A DNA stretch of 64,000 nt from Psychrobacter sp. P11G3 (GTDB taxonomy: Bacteria; Pseudomonadota; Gammaproteobacteria; Pseudomonadales; Moraxellaceae), in assembly GCF_001435845.1 (NCBI RefSeq), contig NZ_CM003596.1, forward strand, positions 2,339,198-2,403,197. Reading direction: 5' to 3'. Positions 29,068-37,666 of the stretch are shown one piece after another (positions within the stretch are counted from its first letter, which is position 1; each line of letters starts with the position of its first letter). A program made the position numbers and the translations under genes. Under the pieces are notes generated by a model. That model did no database searches. It had not been told where the DNA came from and was given only the letters and a program-made list of their open reading frames with translations.

Positions 29068-30726
29068 ATGTCAATTGTAAATCAATTCAAGACCCATGAG
29101 GTGCAGAATCAACCTTTTGCCTTAGCCAATTATAATGCATGGGAAACAGATACAGCGCTCAGAGAAGCGGTCGCAAGAGAAGGTGCTACTTGGGCAGCAA
29201 GTCACTTGAAAGAGTTTGGCGCACTGACTGGTGGAGATCTGATCACCAGTGGATTCTTAGCCAACGAAAACAAGCCTAAACTACGCAGCTTTGACAGCTA
29301 TGGTCGGCGTATAGATGAGGTAGAGTTTCATCCGGCTTACCATGATTTGATGCATGCAGGAATGAAATACGGCATGAGCAACTTTGCTTGGCGTAATGAA
29401 GATCGTGATAGTGCTCACGTGGCTCGGGCGGCAGTCATGTATCTCGGCTCACAGCCTGAGGCTGGGTTTGGTTGTCCTATGTCTATGAGCTATGCTGCTA
29501 TCCCTGCCCTACGTCATTCGCCAGTGCTAGCCGAAAAATGGCTGCCCAAGCTGTTATCCGAACACTATGATCCACGCAGCTTACCTATGGAAGAAAAACT
29601 AGGCTGTACGATGGGCATGGGCATGACAGAAAAACAAGGTGGATCAGACTTACGCCGCAATACGACTCGGGCTATACGACAAGAAGATGGCTCGTATGAA
29701 ATCATTGGGCATAAATGGTTTTTCTCAGCGCCAATGTGTGATGCTCATCTCGTCTTGGCTCAATCTGACAGTGGTCCTAGTTGCTTTTTAGTACCACGTT
29801 TCCGACCTGATGGGACACGCAATGCCGTACATATTCAACGCTTAAAAGACAAATTAGGAGACTGGGCAAACGCTTCCTCCGAGGTAGAGTTTCAAGGCGC
29901 ACTCGGTGAGCTAGTAGGCATTGAAGGTCGCGGTATTCCTACCATTATCGAGATGGTCGCCCTCACCCGACTTGACTGTATGATTGGCTCCTCAGCTCAA
30001 ATGCGCCAAGCGATCGTTCAAGCGATTCATCACACCAGTCAGCGCGAAGCCTTTGGTAAATTATTAGTCAACCAGCCTATTATGCGTAATGTATTGGCAG
30101 ACTTAGCCCTAGAGTCAGAAGCGGCTTTGGCCCTAACAATGCGAATTGCACGCGCAGTTGATAGTATAGAAACAGACCCTCATGAAGCCGCGCTCGCTCG
30201 TATTGCCACTGCGATTGGGAAGTATTGGATATGCAAACGCGCGCCCGTTTTTATCAATGAGGCACAAGAATGTTTGGGCGGTAATGGCTATGTCGAAGAG
30301 ACTATTATGCCGCGTCTGTACAGGCAAGCACCGCTAAACTCAATCTGGGAAGGCAGCGGCAATGTGCAATGTCTAGATGTGCTGCGTGCCTTAAAAAAAG
30401 AACCAGACACTCAGCAAGCTTTATTTGAGGAACTGCAGCAAGCAGCAGGGGAAAATGCTGATTATGATGCAGAATTAAACCTACTGATAGAGCGATTTGA
30501 AGACACTCAAACTTTGGAGTTCCGTAGTCGCTATGTGATTGAGCGCCTAGCATTGATGCTACAGGCTTCGATACTACTACAGACTGAGCAGACTAAGATC
30601 GCTCAGGCATTCTGTCGCTCTAGGATTGGGAATGAGCATGGACTGGCCTTTGGTACATTAAGTCCTGATGCTCCTGTGGATTTATTGATCGAACGGGCGG
30701 CTGGCGCGACCAAAGCAGTTCTGTAA
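29068..30726 (+). CDS. AidB-like acyl-CoA dehydrogenase family protein
   Basis: A flavoprotein of the AidB branch of acyl-CoA dehydrogenases. AidB of E. coli belongs to the adaptive response to alkylation and binds DNA; other members act on short or branched acyl-CoAs. The 552-residue length is AidB-like, longer than catabolic enzymes (about 390). The signature GMGMTEKQGGSDLRRNTT is present, with HKWFFSAPMCDAHLVLAQ, and a C-terminal segment with QECLGGNGYVEETIMPRLYR and SIWEGSGNVQCLDVLRAL. No ada or alkB gene is nearby; the divergent PaaX-like gene suggests a metabolic role instead. Which applies is unresolved. Confidence 0.85.
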   Translation: MSIVNQFKTHEVQNQPFALANYNAWETDTALREAVAREGATWAASHLKEFGALTGGDLITSGFLANENKPKLRSFDSYGRRIDEVEFHPAYHDLMHAGMKYGMSNFAWRNEDRDSAHVARAAVMYLGSQPEAGFGCPMSMSYAAIPALRHSPVLAEKWLPKLLSEHYDPRSLPMEEKLGCTMGMGMTEKQGGSDLRRNTTRAIRQEDGSYEIIGHKWFFSAPMCDAHLVLAQSDSGPSCFLVPRFRPDGTRNAVHIQRLKDKLGDWANASSEVEFQGALGELVGIEGRGIPTIIEMVALTRLDCMIGSSAQMRQAIVQAIHHTSQREAFGKLLVNQPIMRNVLADLALESEAALALTMRIARAVDSIETDPHEAALARIATAIGKYWICKRAPVFINEAQECLGGNGYVEETIMPRLYRQAPLNSIWEGSGNVQCLDVLRALKKEPDTQQALFEELQQAAGENADYDAELNLLIERFEDTQTLEFRSRYVIERLALMLQASILLQTEQTKIAQAFCRSRIGNEHGLAFGTLSPDAPVDLLIERAAGATKAVL

Positions 30727-30750
30727 ATACCTTTATATGTATCAAATAGT

Positions 30751-30786
30751 CCCCTGCTACTGATTGTTGACGTAGCAGAGGCTTTT
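30751..30786 (+). terminator. Probable terminator of the AidB-like gene
   Basis: 10-bp stem CCCCTGCTAC/GTAGCAGAGG with one mismatch, 11-nt loop, followed by a short T-run. Confidence 0.5.
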
Positions 30787-30850
30787 ATCCTTGATGTCAG
30801 TCACTTTCTTCTCAGCCATAACTCGCTAAAAAACGGTCACATGACATCCC

Positions 30851-30884
30851 AAAAAAAGGCCCTTCTGAATTATAGAAACGCCTT
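30851..30884 (-). terminator. Probable terminator of the map-like operon
   Basis: On the minus strand the arms AAGGC/GCCTT and TTTCT/AGAA form an imperfect hairpin followed by seven T, 30 bp after the aminopeptidase stop. Confidence 0.45.
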
Positions 30885-30913
30885 ACCGAATCGTCGTTCA
30901 AATGTTAAATCGT

Positions 30914-31687
30914 TTAAATAAGCTCATCGTTTCGCAGAGTAAGAACTTCATAGCCGTCAGAAGTAACCGCAATCGTATGTTCCCATTGAGCAGATAACTT
31001 TTTATCATTGGTGATTACGGTCCAGCCATCTTTTTTGACTTTAACTTTGGCTTTACCTTGATTGACCATCGGTTCAATGGTAAATGTCATACCTTCTTGT
31101 AGGACTAGACCTTTTCCTTGATGTCCGTAATGTAGCACTTGCGGTCCCTCGTGCATTTCGCGTCCAATACCATGGCCGCAATACTCTCGCACTATTGAAT
31201 AGCCTTGCTTCTCAGCGTAACTTTGGATGGCATGGCCAACATCGCCTAGCGTTGCTCCAGGTTTCACCACTCGTATTCCTTCCCACATGGCTTCATAGGT
31301 CTGATCAACCAAGCGTTTTGCAAGGGGCAACACCTCACCTATCAAATACATTTTGCTAGAATCAGCGATAAAACCCCCTTGTTCTAGGGTAATATCTACA
31401 TTCACAATATCACCTGATTTGAGTATTTGCTGCTCTGAAGGAATACCATGACAGACCACGTTATTCACTGAGGTATTCAATGCATATTGGTAACCATACT
31501 GACCCTTACTGGCTGGACGTGCACCTAACTGATCAATAATATAGTGCTCAGCAAGGTTATTGATGTCCATCGTAGAAGTACCGACTGTAATTTTCTCATC
31601 GAGATAATCAAAGACAGAGGCTAGAAGTCGCCCAGACTCGCGCATGATTTCCAATTCCACTGCATTTTTAAGTATGACCTTATCCAT
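30914..31687 (-). CDS. map: Type I methionine aminopeptidase, coupled to a ParD-like gene
   Basis: Removes the initiator methionine from new proteins. The 257-residue enzyme has all five metal ligands in order: Asp in VNVDITLEQGGFIADSS (both Asp), His in GHGIGREMHEGPQ, Glu in TFTIEPMVN, and Glu in SAQWEHTIAV. The housekeeping map gene normally lies beside rpsB; this copy instead follows a ParD-like antitoxin gene with an 8-bp overlap (31680-31687), so translation is coupled. The start ATG at 31687 has GAGGAA upstream. It looks fully active by residues; whether it is a second aminopeptidase in this genome cannot be seen here. Confidence 0.92.
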   Translation of the reverse strand: MDKVILKNAVELEIMRESGRLLASVFDYLDEKITVGTSTMDINNLAEHYIIDQLGARPASKGQYGYQYALNTSVNNVVCHGIPSEQQILKSGDIVNVDITLEQGGFIADSSKMYLIGEVLPLAKRLVDQTYEAMWEGIRVVKPGATLGDVGHAIQSYAEKQGYSIVREYCGHGIGREMHEGPQVLHYGHQGKGLVLQEGMTFTIEPMVNQGKAKVKVKKDGWTVITNDKKLSAQWEHTIAVTSDGYEVLTLRNDELI

Positions 31688-31886
31688 CTATAAGGTTCCT
31701 CACATTGACATCAGCTTGTCTCATTTGCTCATTGATAATTTGGTTGTAAGACATATTGGGGTTGGCTTCAGCAAGCATGCCTATCTTCATCCAATATTCA
31801 GCTTGAGCGTTGATGGAGCGCACCATGACGGCACTTGCTTTACGAATATCTTCATGCAGTTCATCATCAATTTTAACAATACCCAT
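31680..31886 (-). CDS. ParD-like ribbon-helix-helix antitoxin family protein
   Basis: A 68-residue protein of the ParD-like family. It starts with a short beta segment (MGIVKIDDELHEDIRKAS), then helices MVRSINAQAEYWMKIGMLAEANP and MSYNQIINEQMRQADVN, as expected for a ribbon-helix-helix DNA binder. The neighbour is not a ParE-type toxin but a methionine aminopeptidase whose start lies inside the end of this gene. Three 11-bp direct repeats lie over the promoter (31900-31932), the sort of array such proteins bind to repress themselves. Family assignment is from pattern; antitoxin activity is not shown. Confidence 0.75.
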   Translation of the reverse strand: MGIVKIDDELHEDIRKASAVMVRSINAQAEYWMKIGMLAEANPNMSYNQIINEQMRQADVNVRNLIDG

Positions 31887-31899
31887 AAAAACACCTTAA

Positions 31900-31946
31900 T
31901 ATATGAAACGTATATGAATCGTATATCTATTTTTGTATGGTTGCAA
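31900..31946 (-). promoter_or_regulatory. Promoter and 11-bp repeat array of the parD-like/map operon
   Basis: On the minus strand -35 TTGCAA (31946-31941), 17-bp spacer and -10 TACGAT (31923-31918). Direct repeats TATATGAAACG (31900-31910) and TATATGAATCG (31911-31921) with a partial third copy TATAT (31922-31926) overlap the -10 and start site. The 11-bp phasing places each copy on the same face of the helix, as expected of an operator. Confidence 0.6.
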
Positions 31947-32020
31947 GAAATTATGTATCGCTTGAACTCGATTTCCTTATATCGAAATTCTTTGAGCTAA
32001 ACTATAGCTTGATACTGATA

Positions 32021-32052
32021 GCAAAAAACCACCTATTAAGGTGGTTTTTTGC
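32021..32052 (-). terminator. Terminator of the arginine catabolic operon
   Basis: Perfect 14-bp inverted repeat (32021-32034 with 32039-32052) containing A- and T-tracts on both sides; it can act in both directions. Confidence 0.85.
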
Positions 32053-32096
32053 TCAGATGTGGTGACGTGGTGTAGCCAGCTTTTAGAAAGTTCTAT

Positions 32097-33500
32097 TTAA
32101 AAAATCATGTGAGCACACACCGCAATGATTGGTAATGAGATGATTGTTCTCAAGAGAAAAATGACTAATAACTGAAAAAAGCTCACTGGAATTTTTGTCC
32201 CTAAAATCAATCCGCCGACTTCTGACATATAGATCAATTGAGACACTGACAAGCAAGCGATGACAAATCGCGTTAACTCTGACTCTATTGAAGAGCCTAT
32301 GATCGCAGGCAAGAACATATCTGCAAAACCTACCATGATCGTTTTTGACATTTCTGCGGCAAAAGGTATGTTCAATAACTCTAAGAATGGAATAAACGGC
32401 ATACCTAAATAATCAAATACAGGTGTTTCTTCTGCAACGATTAACCCCATAGTGCCGATTGCCATAACGACAGGCAGTATCCCAATCCACATATCCAAAA
32501 TATTTTTTAGACCATCTCTTAAGAAAGTAAGAAAACTTGGACTCTTATCGGCTTTTTGGACAGCTTTATGTAAACTGTGGGTAAATAACGTTTTTCCCTC
32601 AGGAATGGTTTCATGATCTCTATCACTGTTTTCGATAGTATAAGTATCTTCAATTCTAGATAAAGGTAATAACCTTGGGACTATTAAAGCACAAACAATC
32701 CCGCATAAAGCAACGACCCCAATCATATTGATAAAGTAGCTCTCAAGCTTAACCTGAGAGATGACAACCAAACAGAATGTAATCGACACTGCTGAAAAAC
32801 TTGTAGCGATAATTGCCGCTTCTTTTTTGGTATAGAACCCACCTTCCAATTGTTTATCAGTCAATAATACGCCGATAGTGCCATCGCCCAACCATGACGT
32901 TAAACAATCTACAGATGACCTACCTGGTAAACCAAATAAAGGTCTCATCACTTTACTTAGTAGAACCCCAAAAAATTCTAATAAACCAAAATCAAGCAAT
33001 AACGGTAGCAGCAATCCAGCCAAGAAAAACACGATGAAAAGTATTGGCATTAACTCATATAATATTAAGCCGCCAATATTGTCTGAATATATTGCATCGA
33101 ACCCAAATTTAAAATAGGTCACGACAACGAAAAACGCACCAAGCATCCTAATGATAAGCCAAGGCGTTGTAACGTTTAATAAGTTATTTAAAAACGCATT
33201 CTTCAGAATAAATGCAGGTTTCATGATTTTAGTATATAACGTACAACACAAGGTAATCATGATTGAGGTGACAACCAATAACGGCAAAAGATCACCGATA
33301 TAACCCTGTATATAATCCTTCAATACAGATATAGGAATGGTAAATCCTTCTGCATAGGTGACAAACTTACCATCCACATAGGGAATTGGAAATACGAAAA
33401 GCATCAAACCTATAATAGAGGGGATAAAGAACTTCAAAAACTGTTTGATATTAATACCGCTAACATCTCGACTTGCAGCGCTGGCTTTAATAATGTCCAT
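32097..33500 (-). CDS. YjiH-family membrane protein with nucleoside-recognition (gate) domain
   Basis: A 467-residue membrane protein with about ten hydrophobic segments. The gate-domain part is visible at LTSWLGDGTIGVLLTDKQLEGGFYTKKEAAIIATSFSAVSI. The YjiH family has no established substrate. It is the last gene of a minus-strand group with arginase and ornithine cyclodeaminase: 96 bp from the arginase stop to its start, and a strong terminator after it. Its place in the operon makes a carrier for arginine, ornithine or a product such as urea or proline plausible, but this is inference from context only. Confidence 0.75.
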   Translation of the reverse strand: MDIIKASAASRDVSGINIKQFLKFFIPSIIGLMLFVFPIPYVDGKFVTYAEGFTIPISVLKDYIQGYIGDLLPLLVVTSIMITLCCTLYTKIMKPAFILKNAFLNNLLNVTTPWLIIRMLGAFFVVVTYFKFGFDAIYSDNIGGLILYELMPILFIVFFLAGLLLPLLLDFGLLEFFGVLLSKVMRPLFGLPGRSSVDCLTSWLGDGTIGVLLTDKQLEGGFYTKKEAAIIATSFSAVSITFCLVVISQVKLESYFINMIGVVALCGIVCALIVPRLLPLSRIEDTYTIENSDRDHETIPEGKTLFTHSLHKAVQKADKSPSFLTFLRDGLKNILDMWIGILPVVMAIGTMGLIVAEETPVFDYLGMPFIPFLELLNIPFAAEMSKTIMVGFADMFLPAIIGSSIESELTRFVIACLSVSQLIYMSEVGGLILGTKIPVSFFQLLVIFLLRTIISLPIIAVCAHMIF

Positions 33501-33596
33501 ATTATTTTTACTCGCAGTCCCTTTTTAACCAACCTAAAGAATGTTTTAACAAACCCCTTTAGGTTAGATTCTTTTACTCATTTTAAATATTCAATA

Positions 33597-34556
33597 CTAG
33601 TAATTGCTCAAAAGTGTGTGGGTCACTTTTTCTAAAATCTTAAATATTCTGGTCGAGTCATCTTTTGAGTTGTTGTACAAAGGATTTATCTCTGCCATTT
33701 CCCAGCAGCATACTTTCTTGTTCTTAATTAACTCTATGTTAAGTTGCATCGCTTGCTCGTATGACAGACCGTTCATTGCAGGTGTACCGGTTCCTGGCAC
33801 ATATAAAGGGTCGACACTATCAACATCGAACGAGACATAAATATGATCGCAATATTCTAGTTTTTTGAAGATCTCCTCTACAGTAGAACTGATGCCTTTT
33901 TGGGTTATCTCAGCCACGCTATATAAAGGGATTTTATGTCTTCTAATTAAATCCATCTCTTCTTCTTGATAGTCTCTAACCGCACAAAACACCACGTTTT
34001 CTGGCTTAATTGATGGCTCGCTCGATGCCATAAATTTCAACTCTTCCCAATACTCTTTTTCTTTTTCAGAAAGCTCGTTACGCTGACATTCCAAATTATC
34101 AATGGCACAAGCCATCGCCAAAGGCATACCATGCATATTTCCTGATCCGCTGGTATATGGTGAATGAAAATCAGCGTGAGCATCTATATAAACCACACCA
34201 ATTTCAGCATCAGGATGCGCCATTTTTAGACCATGCATGGTGCCTGCACAGCTAGAATGATCACCTGCGATAACAATCGGAAATTGATTCTCGTTTCTTA
34301 TATCTCTGATTTTATGCGCCAATTTAGAAATAACAGGTTCAATTACATCGGCGTATTTTGCATGCTTAAATGACGACTCTTCTTCATGTATATATTCATT
34401 TTTTATACTATCAAGTTGCAATTTTTCATAGTAGTCTGCATTCATCTCTTTTGATGACGCGCGCAATGCATCGATTCCTAGTGACGCGCCTTTTTTATGC
34501 CCTGCGACGTCTGAATAAACTTCTACTATTCGCACGTTTTTCATTAAATCATTCAT
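33597..34556 (-). CDS. rocF: Arginase
   Basis: Hydrolyses arginine to ornithine and urea with a dimanganese centre. Metal-binding motifs are all present: AGDHSS, DAHADFH and SFDVDSVDP, with GTGTPAMNGLSY after. I chose the ATG at 34556, preceded by AGAGG at proper spacing; the longer reading frame opens at a TTG at 34637 with no ribosome binding site. The product is 319 residues, normal for arginase. It lies 86 bp after ornithine cyclodeaminase on the same strand, making an arginine-to-proline route. No urease is in the window, so urea may be excreted or used elsewhere. Confidence 0.93.
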   Translation of the reverse strand: MNDLMKNVRIVEVYSDVAGHKKGASLGIDALRASSKEMNADYYEKLQLDSIKNEYIHEEESSFKHAKYADVIEPVISKLAHKIRDIRNENQFPIVIAGDHSSCAGTMHGLKMAHPDAEIGVVYIDAHADFHSPYTSGSGNMHGMPLAMACAIDNLECQRNELSEKEKEYWEELKFMASSEPSIKPENVVFCAVRDYQEEEMDLIRRHKIPLYSVAEITQKGISSTVEEIFKKLEYCDHIYVSFDVDSVDPLYVPGTGTPAMNGLSYEQAMQLNIELIKNKKVCCWEMAEINPLYNNSKDDSTRIFKILEKVTHTLLSNY

Positions 34557-34642
34557 TATTTTGCCTCTATTAAATAAAACAAGTTTTTCATCATTTGAGT
34601 CCAAATCTGGTATTGAACTCCTATTTTCTATATTCAAATTAC

Positions 34643-35737
34643 TTATGATGCGGCCATCGCTTCATCCGTCTCTAGGCTAAGATCTTTGCTATGAGCTTTG
34701 ACCACCGAATAGAGGTTTTTAGGGTCTTGTTGCTGAGGAATCAAGTCAAGCAGCTCATATGCATCCTGCTTTTTGATCAAATCACGCAAAAATACCAAAG
34801 CCGTAAAGTCTTCTGAGGCAAAACCAACACCATCAAATACAACCAAGTTATCTTCATTGGTGCGTACTGCTTTTTCACCGTTTACGATGCGGTGAAACTC
34901 TGTCACAGGGAAATCTTGAGAGAGCTGTTGAATGTCGCCTTCAATACGGGTTTGTGGTTCAAACTCTACAATCACATGATCGGCTCTTAACAAGATATTG
35001 GCATCCAGCTCCGTTTTGCCAGGACAGTCACCACCGATGGCATTGATATAAACGCCTTTTTTGACCATATCATCACGCAGAATCGTGGCATTTTTCTTAT
35101 CTGCGGTACAGGTAGTGATGATATCTGCACCTTCAACTGCTTCTTCTACCGTTTTGCAGATAATAATCTCTAGACCTGAATCGGCAAGGTTATGCGCTAC
35201 TTTTTCAGATGCGGCTGGGTCGACATCATACAAACGCACTTTTGAGATACCCACGACTGCCTTCATACCCATTGCTTGGAACTCACCCTGAGCACCATTA
35301 CCGATAAGCGCCAAAGTCTGGGCGTTTTTGGGTGCACAATGTTTGGCAACCAGTGCAGAAGTCGCTGCCGTACGTAAGGCAGTCAAGATACACATCTCTG
35401 TCAGTAGAATGGGATAGCCAGTATCGACATCAGACAATAAGCCAAAAGCGGCTACCGTCTGCAAATCGCGCTTGGTATTGATCGGATGACCATTGACATA
35501 TTTGCACGCAAACATTTCACCATCGCTGACAGGCATCAACTCTATGACACCGTCTTTGGAATGAGAAGCAAAACGACTGGATTTTTCAAAACTATCCCAA
35601 CGAGAAAAATCTTGTTCTAAAGCATCTACCAATTCTTTTATGGTCTGTTCTATACCATAATTACTAATGATCTCAGCCATCGCCTGTACGCTAACAAATG
35701 GCACACCTTGTTTTTGTGATACGATAAATTTAGACAT
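34643..35737 (-). CDS. ocd: Ornithine cyclodeaminase
   Basis: Converts ornithine to proline with loss of ammonia, with bound NAD. The 364-residue protein is of the OCD/mu-crystallin family, with the substrate region SKDGVIELMPVSDGEMFACKYVNGHP, the dinucleotide site ALIGNGAQGEFQAMG, and ITTCTADKKNATILRD and NAIGGDCPGKTELD. The last feature, a Gly-rich segment before PGKTELD, is characteristic of true OCD rather than alanine dehydrogenase-like relatives. First gene of the minus-strand catabolic group; divergent from an Lrp-type regulator, with two inverted repeats between. Confidence 0.92.
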   Translation of the reverse strand: MSKFIVSQKQGVPFVSVQAMAEIISNYGIEQTIKELVDALEQDFSRWDSFEKSSRFASHSKDGVIELMPVSDGEMFACKYVNGHPINTKRDLQTVAAFGLLSDVDTGYPILLTEMCILTALRTAATSALVAKHCAPKNAQTLALIGNGAQGEFQAMGMKAVVGISKVRLYDVDPAASEKVAHNLADSGLEIIICKTVEEAVEGADIITTCTADKKNATILRDDMVKKGVYINAIGGDCPGKTELDANILLRADHVIVEFEPQTRIEGDIQQLSQDFPVTEFHRIVNGEKAVRTNEDNLVVFDGVGFASEDFTALVFLRDLIKKQDAYELLDLIPQQQDPKNLYSVVKAHSKDLSLETDEAMAAS

Positions 35738-35775
35738 TAATTTTGCTCCATTCCATGAATATTATTTATTTAACC

Positions 35776-35844
35776 GACAATTAATATGCTACCAATTATA
35801 ATTGTCAGTTAAAATGTCAATAACTTACCAAATATGGACATTTT
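35776..35844. promoter_or_regulatory. Two inverted repeats between ocd and the Lrp-type gene (candidate Lrp operators)
   Basis: GACAATTA (35776-35783) with TAATTGTC (35799-35806), and AAAATGTC (35811-35818) with GACATTTT (35837-35844). Both pairs are perfect 8-bp arms. On the minus strand the region also holds TTGACA and TATAAT, though only 14 bp apart. Confidence 0.5.
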
Positions 35845-35845
35845 T

Positions 35846-35874
35846 TTGACACATTGTTAGGTGCTACTTAGCAT
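35846..35874 (+). promoter_or_regulatory. Promoter of the Lrp-type regulator gene
   Basis: Consensus -35 TTGACA (35846-35851), 17-bp spacer, -10 TAGCAT (35869-35874). The start codon lies 32 bp further on. Confidence 0.5.
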
Positions 35875-35905
35875 AATGTCAAAATCTAATGAAGGAAGCA
35901 TTTTT

Positions 35906-36337
35906 ATGGCGTATTACACTTATGACTCTTTAGATAGCGAACTGATATCTGAACTTCGACAAGATGGTCGAGCAACCATCTCAAACCTGGCTAAAAAACT
36001 CAAAGTCTCTCGTGCCACTGTCCAAAACAGATTGGATAGACTGATTCACAACGGTGCTATTTTAGGATTTACGATTCGAGTGCATGAAGCATTAGATAAA
36101 GAAACAGTTAAAGCGATGATGATGATTGAGGTAACAGGAAAATCTACTTCACAAGTGATTAGGAAACTGCGGGGTATCCCGCAATTGATTAAGCTACATA
36201 CGACCAATGGGGCATGGGACTTGGTAGGAGAGATACACACGACAAGCTTGAGAGAATTTGATGAAGTGCTGCGTCAAGTCAGAGAGATTGATGGCATTTT
36301 GAATAGTGAAACAAGTGTTCTGCTGTCGAGCTTGTAA
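35906..36337 (+). CDS. Lrp/AsnC-family transcriptional regulator
   Basis: A feast/famine regulator of 143 residues. The N-terminal HTH reads DSELISELRQDGRATISNLA and VSRATVQNRLDRLIHNGAI, then an RAM ligand-binding domain with AMMMIEVTGKSTSQVIRKLRGIPQL and GAWDLVGEIHTTSLREFDEVL. I chose the ATG at 35906, preceded by GAAGGAAG; the frame could start 15 codons earlier but without a ribosome binding site. It diverges from ocd-arginase-yjiH and is their likely regulator, with arginine, ornithine or proline as probable effectors (inference from context). Confidence 0.9.
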   Translation: MAYYTYDSLDSELISELRQDGRATISNLAKKLKVSRATVQNRLDRLIHNGAILGFTIRVHEALDKETVKAMMMIEVTGKSTSQVIRKLRGIPQLIKLHTTNGAWDLVGEIHTTSLREFDEVLRQVREIDGILNSETSVLLSSL

Positions 36338-36492
36338 TGTCATTAAACTCACAATCGCATAAGCGATGCTGTTTATCTGATAGATATTGACTTAGAGTGT
36401 TGTAATTAAGCCGCCTGAAGGTAAGCGTAAAAAGAATATATTGACGTTTTATAACCTAGATTTTTTAATCTTTATTTTACTGGTACAGTAAA

Positions 36493-36526
36493 ACTAAAGA
36501 ACGTATCTTTTACTACGTTCTTTAGT
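36493..36526. terminator. Hairpin between converging lrp-type and gntR-type genes
   Basis: Perfect 13-bp stem ACTAAAGAACGTA/TACGTTCTTTAGT with an 8-nt loop. There is no long T-run on either side, so termination is only probable. Confidence 0.45.
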
Positions 36527-36603
36527 ATGAGAACACGATGGTATTTTTAACTCAGACGATATCTTATCTTAAGACAAGAAATCTACTAATGGCTTACTAT
36601 TTA

Positions 36604-37329
36604 TTAAATAATATTAACTTCATAGCTGAACTTCTCCGCCATTCCATATGACTCTCTATATTCGATAGGCTCACCTTCTAGACTCTTAGCAATACGGCAT
36701 ACCTTCACTAGGTTCTCTTGCTCATTATTATCTAAATAAGGGTCTACGTGATTGGCTACAAAAAATAGTGTCTCTACGGCAGATGAGACAAACTGGCCAC
36801 ACTTAGTATAGTAGAACGGATATAGCAAATTCTCAAAATCTTCAGGCTCTAGATTTACAAAGGCCTGATAACGACTCTTAGGCAACCAAATTTTTTCACT
36901 CAGCGAAACTTTGCCCTCAATGATACGTACACGTTCTATATAAATGAGCGCTTTATTCTTACCAATATCTAGCTTTTCGTTAATCTCTTCAATACCCTCT
37001 ATTACCATGACTTTTTTGACCACGCCTGTCGGTGTCGCATAGCAAGCATCTTTATCACGAAATTTAAAAAACCGTAATAATGAGCTTTCAAAATCTGGAC
37101 GCTTTAGAAAGGTACCTCTGCCTTGATACTTGGTTAACACACCATCGTCGACCAGCTTTTCAACCGCTTTTCGAACGGTTCCGACTGATACTTGATACTT
37201 ATCTGCAAACTCTTGCTCAGTCGGTAAAGGTGTGTTTTCGTCCCATTTGCTTTCTGTCAATAAAGTCAAAATGTGCCATCGTACTTGCTCATACCGTGGT
37301 ATTTTAAATTTTTCTAAATTTTTTAGCAT
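36604..37329 (-). CDS. GntR-family regulator with UTRA domain (HutC subfamily)
   Basis: A 241-residue regulator with a winged-helix N-terminus (VRWHILTLLTESKWDENTPL, PTEQEFADKYQVSVGTVRKAVEKLVDDGVL, YQGRGTFL) and a C-terminal UTRA effector-binding domain (about residues 95-236). It diverges from a carboxylate-type permease gene, with a 337-bp spacer, and probably controls it. The effector is not predictable from the sequence. Confidence 0.9.
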   Translation of the reverse strand: MLKNLEKFKIPRYEQVRWHILTLLTESKWDENTPLPTEQEFADKYQVSVGTVRKAVEKLVDDGVLTKYQGRGTFLKRPDFESSLLRFFKFRDKDACYATPTGVVKKVMVIEGIEEINEKLDIGKNKALIYIERVRIIEGKVSLSEKIWLPKSRYQAFVNLEPEDFENLLYPFYYTKCGQFVSSAVETLFFVANHVDPYLDNNEQENLVKVCRIAKSLEGEPIEYRESYGMAEKFSYEVNII

Positions 37330-37624
37330 TATTTCACCACAATTTAAAGGGTTTATGAATTTTTTTACTGTTTTTAAGCATTGTTATCATTCTGGAGATT
37401 GGGTTATAACGGAGTACTCTATCTTAAGCGCTAAGAAAACCTTATATATCATTGCAATACTAACGACTGTCTGGCACTTTGTGGGCAATCTTATCTAATT
37501 CATATTACTTTTTTTGCTATTATTCCACTTATTTATACGTGCATTTCAGGCTTATACGATTCTGTAATCTAGAAAGTTGTTTGTCAATATTCTCGTAATG
37601 CTCTTTACCTATAGAAGTCAATAC
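37330..37624. other. Divergent region between the GntR gene and the permease gene
   Basis: AT-rich; short reading frames (for example 37232-37498) overlap the regulator and have no family features. It must carry both promoters. Confidence 0.45.
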
Positions 37625-37640
37625 AATTCTCTATAGAATT
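37625..37640 (+). promoter_or_regulatory. Palindrome, candidate GntR operator upstream of the permease
   Basis: AATTCTCTATAGAATT has 6-bp arms around CTAT, 27 bp before the permease start codon. A nearby CTATAGAAG repeats part of it. Confidence 0.35.
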
Positions 37641-37666
37641 CATGTAGTTAAGCTCAAGGGGCAGTC

